Assembly: GCA_035430165.1 (NCBI GenBank)
Contig: DAOMGE010000060.1
Location: forward strand, 1-12,295
Length of the DNA stretch: 12,295 bases
DNA from: UBA7239 sp035430165
GTDB lineage: Bacteria; Pseudomonadota; Gammaproteobacteria; Pseudomonadales; UBA7239
Direction: 5' to 3'
Shown here: piece after piece, positions 7,358-12,295 of the stretch
Numbering within the stretch: the stretch's first letter is position 1
How the letters are laid out: the number at the start of each line of letters is the position of its first letter
Made by a program: the position numbers and the translations under genes
The notes under the pieces: generated by a model
Database searches by the model: none
What the model was told of the DNA's origin: nothing
The model's input: the letters and a program-made list of their open reading frames with translations, nothing else

Positions 7358-7731
7358 TGCAAATGAATGGCGTGAAAAAAAATATCCTTTTTATCCTGCA
7401 ACACGCACCCCACGGCAATTCCAGTACCCGCGAATCACTGGATGCTGCACTCGCGTGTGCCGCTTTTGACCAGCAGGTACAACTGTTGTTTATCGATGAA
7501 GGCGTATGGAATTTATTACCGGGACAGCACGCGGGCGCAATCAACAGCAAGGATACCGGCAAGATGCTGGGTGCGCTGGCGTATTACGATATCCGTGATG
7601 TATTCGCCGACAGTTTTTCATTGCAGGCTCGCCAGCTGCCTGCAGATGCATTGGCCATACCCGTCACTATCTTGCCTGCCGATGCGGTCCGCGCACTGGT
7701 AAAACATGCCGATTGCGTGATCCAGCTATGA
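7357..7731 (+). CDS. tusC: Sulfur relay protein TusC (DsrF family)
   Basis: Second subunit of the TusBCD sulfur-transfer complex. The protein is 124 residues from the ATG at 7357, which overlaps the tusD stop. Seen: KNILFILQHAPHG, then TRESLDAALACAAF, LLFIDEGVWNLLPGQ and YYDIRDVFADSFSLQARQL; this is the TusC/DsrF order, ending HADCVIQL. Alternative starts are ATG 7363 (122 residues, with TGGG eight bases upstream) and GTG 7372 (119 residues, the length of E. coli TusC). The sequence does not decide between them. The stop overlaps the tusB start (ATGA). Confidence 0.94.
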   Translation: MQMNGVKKNILFILQHAPHGNSSTRESLDAALACAAFDQQVQLLFIDEGVWNLLPGQHAGAINSKDTGKMLGALAYYDIRDVFADSFSLQARQLPADALAIPVTILPADAVRALVKHADCVIQL

Positions 7732-8036
7732 ACGCCACCCTGCATACGCTCAACATCTCGTCGCGTGAAAACAGTGCAGTGATTGATCGCCTGTTGCGCT
7801 GCGCATCGACAGGCGACAGCGTGTTGCTGATCGAGAATGGCGTATACACGCTGGCAGACGACAACGCCCTGCAAGCATTCCACGCTGCCGGCCTGGCGCT
7901 ATACGCCTTGCAAGTCGATATCGATGCGCGCGGCTTGCAACATCACATCATCTCGTCGCCAGTGACATTGCTTGACGATAGCGGATTTGTGGCACTGGCC
8001 TGTGAACACCATAAAACCGTGAGCTGGTTTGCATGA
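7728..8036 (+). CDS. tusB: Sulfur relay protein TusB (DsrH family)
   Basis: Third and smallest subunit of the TusBCD complex, 102 residues against 95 in E. coli. Seen: TLHTLNIS at the N-terminus, IDRLLRCASTGDSVLLIENGVY (typical of TusB/DsrH), then LYALQVDIDARGL and a tail rich in H and W (HHKTVSWFA). In DsrH a conserved cysteine is functional; the cysteines here are C28 and one in LACEHH near the C-terminus, and I do not assign either as active. I chose ATG 7728, which overlaps the tusC stop as ATGA; the in-frame ATG at 7713 would overlap more and adds nothing conserved. Its own stop overlaps the tusE start. Confidence 0.92.
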   Translation: MNATLHTLNISSRENSAVIDRLLRCASTGDSVLLIENGVYTLADDNALQAFHAAGLALYALQVDIDARGLQHHIISSPVTLLDDSGFVALACEHHKTVSWFA

Positions 8037-8341
8037 TCGAACGGGATGCCGAAGGGTATTTGCGCCATCTGGCCGACTGGAATGAACAGATAGCGATGGA
8101 TATTGCTGACGCAGAAAAGATTCGCCTTCACGAACCCCACTGGGAAGTTATCCACGCCTTGCGGCGGTTTCATGCACAATTCGGCTTGTCACCAGCCATG
8201 CGGCCGCTGTGCAAATACCTGAAAGAAAAACTGGGCGCAGAAAAATCGACCAGTATTTATTTACTGCAGTTGTTTCCCGGCAGCCCTGCCAAAATTGCCG
8301 CAAAAATTGCAGGATTACCGAAGCCTGACAACTGTCTTTGA
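8033..8341 (+). CDS. tusE: Sulfur relay protein TusE (DsrC/TusE family)
   Basis: A 102-residue sulfur carrier that links the TusBCD complex to MnmA. Seen: DAEGYLRHLADWNE at 5-18; HEPHWEVIHALRRF (33-46); the family tail KIAGLPKPDNCL ending with the penultimate sulfur-carrying C101. The second cysteine that marks DsrC proper, about 11 residues upstream, is alanine here (A90), so this is TusE rather than dissimilatory DsrC. The N-terminus is about seven residues shorter than E. coli TusE (109), lacking the first strand's usual lead-in. The ATG overlaps the tusB stop. It is the last gene of the operon and faces the convergent cupin gene seven bases away. Confidence 0.95.
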   Translation: MIERDAEGYLRHLADWNEQIAMDIADAEKIRLHEPHWEVIHALRRFHAQFGLSPAMRPLCKYLKEKLGAEKSTSIYLLQLFPGSPAKIAAKIAGLPKPDNCL

Positions 8342-8357
8342 ACCGGCTTCAGGCCGG
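8320..8357. terminator. Possible weak hairpin between convergent gene ends
   Basis: CCGGC (8343-8347), loop TTCAG, GCCGG (8353-8357) forms a 5-bp GC stem that overlaps the stop codon of the minus-strand gene. A competing 6-bp stem, GAAGCC (8320-8325) with GGCTTC (8345-8350), includes the end of tusE. Neither is followed by a T tract in either direction, so intrinsic termination is doubtful. Confidence 0.25.
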
Positions 8358-9620
8358 GCGCGCCAATAACACAACGGCTTCGGCATCACCCTCATTGGCA
8401 AGATTCACCGTCCTCGCCGACGCGGGCACCAGCACTGCCTGCTCGGCCGCCAGATCCTTGTTGCCGCAATGAACACAGCCTGTGACAGCCATCACCAGAA
8501 AATACTGTGCATGTGTTTCACATGACAGGAATGCCCCGGATGCAAGATAAATACGCTGCACCGTAAAATCATCAAACTGCACGATCTGTTCGATTTTCAC
8601 GCCATCACTATCACGTAAAACCGGAAAGACCTCATCTGTCGGCGTTTGCAATTGCGCGAGTTGCAGCGCTTCGTCGGTATCCCAATCTGCCTGCGTCAAG
8701 ACTTTCTGTGCAAACGACAAAATCTTGCGCTCATAAACCGGCGTCTGGAATTCCACGGTACGCACACCGTGTTGCAACGCATGCGGCGTGCGCAACGGCA
8801 CAGCCAGCACATCACCGACTCGCAAGTCACGCATGGCAGTAAAACGTTCCATCGCCTCGCGCATATACTGCTCATGCTGCCGCAAAGCCAGCGGCACCTC
8901 GCTCAACCACTGTTGTGTCTGCAGTGCCGTCACGGGTGCATTGAGGGCAATGCCGTCACGCTCCCGACAAGCATCCAGTTGCGCATCAATATCACGTCGC
9001 ACCGTATGGTATTCACGCACCGCCGTGCGATAGGCTTCGAGAAAATCGGCATCCGAAGAAAACTGTGCGCGCTTGCCTGCAGAAAACCCGAAACGGATGG
9101 CACCGATACCGGATGGCCACGCACGTTCATCAATATGCGTAACGATGTAGACCTCGCGCTTTTGCTCATGCAATTCAAAATAGAGATCGCCGTAAACCGC
9201 ATCCGGCAACGGATCGAGGATTTTCAACAGATTCGGCTGTTGGTGATGGCCCAATACCTGCTGCTGCGCCAGAGAAATCGCCCAGGGCAAGGGCGTAGTT
9301 CCGGTGCCAGAAACAATGCCTGAAACACCACGCGCTTCAATACCGGTATACCAGATCTCCTGTCCCCACGGTTTGGCGATGTGCACCGGCTGCAAACGCC
9401 ACGGCACAGAAAAATCCAGCAACGCAATACCAGCCTGTTCCGCAATGACATCAAGGCGCGTATTTTTTGCAGCAATTTTTTGCAATGCATCCGTCTGGTC
9501 ACTGATACAGGCGCGCGCAATGTGGCCAGCCGCAGACAATTCGCACACGGCCAGTAATGCCAGCTTCGGTTTGCCCGGCAAATAATATTGTTCAAAATGG
9601 AAGCGGAGGATGTGAAGCAT
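8349..9620 (-). CDS. Mannose-6-phosphate isomerase-like (ManA-type) cupin protein
   Basis: A 423-residue protein with ManA class I isomerase features after an N-terminal stretch of about 80 residues that I do not recognise. Seen: AKPWGQEIWYTG (82-93), the usual ManA opening; LLKILDPLPDAVYGDLYFELHEQKREVY (131-158), where E149, H151 and E156 stand in the places of the metal ligands Q, H and E; TPHALQHGVRTVEFQTP (278-294), with H280 as the fourth ligand; a final beta-barrel from about 345. Known family members interconvert mannose-6-P and fructose-6-P with Zn2+. The Gln-to-Glu change and the extra N-terminus make the substrate uncertain. I chose ATG 9620; a TTG at 9671 would extend it into the upstream gene and lacks a ribosome site. 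It starts 19 bases after the cyclase-like gene and is probably co-transcribed with it. Confidence 0.7.
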   Translation of the reverse strand: MLHILRFHFEQYYLPGKPKLALLAVCELSAAGHIARACISDQTDALQKIAAKNTRLDVIAEQAGIALLDFSVPWRLQPVHIAKPWGQEIWYTGIEARGVSGIVSGTGTTPLPWAISLAQQQVLGHHQQPNLLKILDPLPDAVYGDLYFELHEQKREVYIVTHIDERAWPSGIGAIRFGFSAGKRAQFSSDADFLEAYRTAVREYHTVRRDIDAQLDACRERDGIALNAPVTALQTQQWLSEVPLALRQHEQYMREAMERFTAMRDLRVGDVLAVPLRTPHALQHGVRTVEFQTPVYERKILSFAQKVLTQADWDTDEALQLAQLQTPTDEVFPVLRDSDGVKIEQIVQFDDFTVQRIYLASGAFLSCETHAQYFLVMAVTGCVHCGNKDLAAEQAVLVPASARTVNLANEGDAEAVVLLARPA

Positions 9621-9639
9621 AAGGGGGAAAGTATTCAAC

Positions 9640-10260
9640 TCAAGCCAGCTGCGGCGCAGCCGCGTATTCAATTTTTACGCCCTGCAATTCGATACCGGAA
9701 ATCCTGAAAGAAAACGACGACGTCTGGATACCCGCATCGGCTGGCACACGATCAAACGCACGTTGCGTCACCAGAATCTCACCTGCTTCTGCTGTGTCTT
9801 CACCCAGCTTGCTCGCACAGTTGACCGGATCACCAAAATAATCCGGCCCACCGATTAACAATATGTCGCCGTAATCAATGCCAACTGACACACGGATATC
9901 AAACTCATCCGGCGTCACCAGATTCATCCCGAAAAAAGCAGCATTGAGCGCCGTCGCCGCCTGGATCGCCGGCAGCACATCCGGGAACGCAGCAAAGCAA
10001 TTATCAGCCTCGAACTTGACCACTTCGCCACCAAACTGCTCGATGACCGGCTGCGCCGTGAGCTGCATGCGCCGCACCATCGACAGGTAATGCACAATCC
10101 CGAAACGCTGCGACAAGACGGAAAAGCCGGACATATCCAGCACAAACACAGCTTTGCGTGTGCCAAATTTCCGCCAGAGCGTCTGCTCAATCGCCTTGCG
10201 ATTTTCATCCTGCAAGGCGATGGCATATTCGAGCAGCAGATCCTGGAAGTGTTTGTCCAT
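9640..10260 (-). CDS. Class III adenylate/guanylate cyclase-like protein
   Basis: A 206-residue protein made almost entirely of one class III cyclase homology domain after a 35-residue helical lead. The family converts ATP or GTP to cyclic nucleotide and PPi. Seen: metal Asp D42 in FVLDMSGFS; second metal Asp D86 in VKFEADNCFAAF; K82 and D144, in the places of the Lys/Asp pair that selects ATP; transition-state Asn N147 in FGDPVNCASKLGE. The transition-state Arg expected four residues later is Lys (K151). Class III domains act as dimers. No membrane, sensor or receiver domain is present, so the input signal is unknown. The start has GGAAAAGAAG just upstream. It begins 27 bases after fadA with no terminator seen. 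Active cAMP synthesis is plausible but unproven; a degenerate or regulatory domain is the alternative. Confidence 0.8.
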   Translation of the reverse strand: MDKHFQDLLLEYAIALQDENRKAIEQTLWRKFGTRKAVFVLDMSGFSVLSQRFGIVHYLSMVRRMQLTAQPVIEQFGGEVVKFEADNCFAAFPDVLPAIQAATALNAAFFGMNLVTPDEFDIRVSVGIDYGDILLIGGPDYFGDPVNCASKLGEDTAEAGEILVTQRAFDRVPADAGIQTSSFSFRISGIELQGVKIEYAAAPQLA

Positions 10261-10287
10261 TCGCTTCTTTTCCGTCTATGTTAAGAC

Positions 10288-11639
10288 CTATAGCCTTTCA
10301 ATCACCGTCGAAATCCCCTGCCCCAGCCCGATACACATCGTCGCCAGACCGAGCGTGGCATCGCGATTTTCCAGCACATTCAGCAAAGTGCCGGTGATGC
10401 GTGAGCCAGAACAACCCAACGGATGGCCGAGTGCAATCGCGCCGCCATTCACATTCACTTTGTCATCAAATTTTTCGGCAAGACCGAGGCCTTTCAATAC
10501 GGCGAGTGATTGCGCAGCAAAAGCTTCGTTGAGTTCGATGTAATCGATATCGTTCAGCGTTAATCCTGCGCGTTTCANNNNNNNNNNNNNNNNNNNNNNN
10601 NNNNNNNNNNNNNNNNNNNNNNNNNNNNNNNNNNNNNNNNNNNNNNNNNNNNNNNNNNNNNNNNNNNNNNNNNNNNNGCTTCGTTGAGTTCGATGTAATC
10701 GATATCGTTCAGCGTTAATCCTGCGCGTTTCAATAATTTTTCTGTTGATGGCACCGGGCCGTAACCCATGATGGACGGATCCACGCCTGCGACTGCCATG
10801 CCGATCACGCGCGCACGCGGTTTCAAGCCGAGTTGTTTTGCAGTTTCTGCTGCCATCACCAGCATGCAGGATGCACCGTCGGTAATTTGTGACGCGGTGG
10901 CTGCCGTTACCGTGCCGCCTTTCGGGTTGAATGCCGGTTTCAGTTTGGCGAGTGATTCCAGTGTGGTATCCGGGCGAATGGTTTCATCCTGCGTCAACAC
11001 AGTCTTGAAGCCGCGTGTGTCGTGACCTTCGATGGCAATAATTTCGCGATCGAAGCGACCTTCTGCGCGCGCAGCATTGGCACGCGTATGCGAACGCACG
11101 GCGAATGCATCCTGTTGCTCACGCGTGATGCCGTGCAGGATGGCAAGATATTCAGCCGTGAGACCCATCATGCCTGCCGCCTTGGCAACTTTCTTGCTCG
11201 CTTGCGGATTTGGTTCCAGACCGTAATCCATCGGCACGTGACCCATGTGTTCGACGCCGCCGATCAGGAAAATATCGCCGTAACCGCTGGCGATATTGCT
11301 TGCCGCAATATGCAGTGCTGACATCGATGAACCACACAAACGGTTGATCGTTTGCGCAGGCACCGTGAACGGAATGCGTGTGACCATGCTGATCATACGG
11401 CCGACGTTCCAGCCCTGTTCCTTGGTCTGGTTGACGCAACCCCAGATGATGTCGTCGATGGTCGACGGATCCAGTTGCGGATTGCGATCCAGCAATTTGT
11501 TGACGAGTTCTGCCGAAATATTGTCGCCGCGACGGAAACGGAACGAACCGTCTTTGGAACGCGCCATCGGTGTGCGGGCAAAATCGACGATCACTGCATC
11601 GCGTGGATTGAGAGCGCTACCTGGTTTCACTGAAGTCAT
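10288..11639 (-). CDS. fadA: 3-ketoacyl-CoA thiolase FadA (beta subunit), interrupted by assembly gap
   Basis: Beta subunit of the fatty-acid oxidation complex; it splits 3-ketoacyl-CoA with CoA to give acetyl-CoA and a shortened acyl-CoA. Seen: VDFARTPMARSKDG (18-31); NRLCGSSMSALH (99-110) with nucleophile C102; GGVEHMGHVPM; AKAAGMMGLTAE; DPSIMGYGPVP; then, beyond the gap, NGGAIALGHPLGCSGSRI with the catalytic His and Cys, and GLATMCIGLGQG. As given, 100 N at 10578-10677 and a duplicated 55-bp end break the frame. Removing one 55-bp copy and the N (155 bases) joins both halves in frame with NEAFAAQ at the junction, giving 398 residues (E. coli 387). GGGAGAG precedes the ATG. It lies 13 bases after fadB, in the usual fadBA order. 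Confidence 0.93.
10523..10732. other. Assembly gap (100 N) flanked by an identical 55-bp overlap
   Basis: Positions 10523-10577 and 10678-10732 are identical over 55 bases (both begin GCTTCGTTGAG and end GCGCGTTTCA), and exactly 100 N lie between them. This is the mark of two contig ends that overlap but were scaffolded with a fixed-size gap. The reading frame and the thiolase sequence both continue correctly when the copies are collapsed, so no sequence is missing. Confidence 0.93.
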
Positions 11640-11652
11640 GTCGCTCTCTCCC

Positions 11653-12295
11653 TTAAATAAAATATTTTTGATTGGCGGCTGCCATCGCACGCTGGCTGGC
11701 AGTCACTTCATACAACTTACCGAGTGCAGTAAATCGATCCGCCATATCCACAAAGGTTTTCATGCCGATGGCATCCATCCAGCGGCAGACACCGCCACGA
11801 AAAACCGGGAAGCCCAGGCCGTAGATCAGCGCCATATCCGCCTCTACAGCACTCTCGACAATTTTTTCGTCGAGGCAGCGCGCCATTTCAGTACACATCG
11901 GCACCATCATACGGGCAATGATCTCTTCTTCACTGAATTCACGTCTGGTGGCGATCTCCGGTGCCAGCAAGGCATAGACTTCTTCTTTCGCCACCTTGAC
12001 CGGTTTGCCTTTTTTATCTTTTTCGTAATTGTAAAAACCGAGGCTGTTTTTCTGGCCGAGGCGTTTGGCTTCGTACATCACTTCCAGTGCGGTTTTGTAA
12101 TCGGGTTTCATACGATCCGGGAAATCCGCTGCCAACACATGCGCCGCGTGAACGCAGGTATCGATTCCGACCACGTCGCACAAATAGGCAGGACCCATCG
12201 GCCAGCCCCATTTTTCCATCACGCTATCGATCTGCTGGAAATCGGCACCCTCTTTCACCAGTTGCACAAAACCGGCGAAATACGGGAACAACACA
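11653..12295 (-). CDS. fadB: Fatty-acid oxidation complex alpha subunit FadB, C-terminal part (5' end outside window)
   Basis: The last 214 or so residues of FadB, whose full length is usually just over 700. The complete protein has enoyl-CoA hydratase and 3-hydroxyacyl-CoA dehydrogenase activities and pairs with FadA as an alpha2beta2 complex. Visible here is only the dehydrogenase C-terminal region: LFPYFAGFVQLVKEGADF, KWGWPMGPAYLCDVVGIDT, RLGQKNSLGFYNYE, FSEEEIIARMMVPM and EADMALIYGLGFPVFRGG, all characteristic of FadB. It ends with NQKYFI, shorter than the E. coli tail, which extends some 20 residues further. The reading frame is open to the window edge, so the first visible ATG is internal, not a start. 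It precedes fadA by 13 bases as in the classical fadBA operon. Confidence 0.95.
   Translation of the reverse strand, partial: VLFPYFAGFVQLVKEGADFQQIDSVMEKWGWPMGPAYLCDVVGIDTCVHAAHVLAADFPDRMKPDYKTALEVMYEAKRLGQKNSLGFYNYEKDKKGKPVKVAKEEVYALLAPEIATRREFSEEEIIARMMVPMCTEMARCLDEKIVESAVEADMALIYGLGFPVFRGGVCRWMDAIGMKTFVDMADRFTALGKLYEVTASQRAMAAANQKYFI

Noticed and set aside
6956..8341. Dissimilatory sulfur oxidation genes dsrEFH-dsrC
   Set aside because: The DsrC-type second cysteine is absent (A90 in TusE), no other dsr gene is present and mnmA is in the same operon, so the Tus assignment fits.
8646..9323. Plus-strand open frame of 225 codons opposite the ManA-like gene
   Set aside because: The minus-strand protein carries ManA motifs across the whole stretch; the plus-strand product shows no recognisable feature.
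9621..9671. TTG start at 9671 for the ManA-like gene
   Set aside because: It would overlap the cyclase-like gene by 32 bases without a ribosome site; ATG 9620 precedes the first plausible folded region.
10288..11639. fadA as a frameshifted pseudogene or a gene interrupted by an insertion
   Set aside because: The break is explained fully by the duplicated 55-bp contig ends around the 100 N; merged, the gene is intact with all catalytic motifs.
11640..11690. Upstream extension of fadA to ATG 11690
   Set aside because: It would overlap the end of fadB, and the ATG at 11639 has a strong GGGAGAG site.
1..12295. CRISPR array, insertion sequence, prophage, toxin-antitoxin or riboswitch
   Set aside because: No regularly spaced repeats, transposase or integrase genes, terminal inverted repeats or riboswitch-like leaders were seen; intergenic gaps are all short (the longest without a gene is 165 bases).

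Overview
The window looks like ordinary chromosome from a gammaproteobacterium. The evidence is the order tRNA-Leu / rnr-rlmB, an mnmA-hflD pair, complete TusDCB and TusE proteins, and a fadBA beta-oxidation operon, all closest in sequence pattern to gammaproteobacterial versions. I cannot fix the genus. There are no phage, transposon, CRISPR or integrase genes. A run of exactly 100 N shows that this is a draft or metagenome assembly.

Layout, left to right. (1) 1-482, minus: 5' part of a flavin reductase-like gene that runs off the window. (2) 601-685, minus: tRNA-Leu(CAG) with its own terminator and a good sigma70-type promoter. (3) 851-5143, plus: rnr (RNase R), rlmB (23S rRNA Gm2251 methyltransferase) and a membrane-anchored SGNH-like protein, tightly packed. 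(4) 5215-8341, plus: mnmA-hflD-tusD-tusC-tusB-tusE, a compact operon with mostly overlapping stop and start codons. (5) 8349-12295, minus: from the right, fadB (3' part), fadA (split by the assembly gap), a small class III nucleotidyl cyclase-like protein and a mannose-6-phosphate-isomerase-like cupin protein. The two blocks converge at 8341/8349 with only 7 bases between stop codons.

How the genes work together. Block 4 encodes almost the whole route for 2-thiolation of wobble uridine in tRNA Lys, Glu and Gln. TusBCD accepts persulfide sulfur, TusE carries it, and MnmA installs it. Only TusA and the cysteine desulfurase IscS are missing. In E. coli these genes lie at three separate places, so their union here is the most notable feature. 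Blocks 2-4 together make a region devoted to RNA maturation, modification and decay. Block 5 starts with fatty-acid beta-oxidation and ends with two poorly understood genes that may share the fadBA transcript.

The apparent break in fadA is an assembly artefact. The same 55 bases lie on both sides of the N run, and collapsing them restores one uninterrupted frame of 398 codons.
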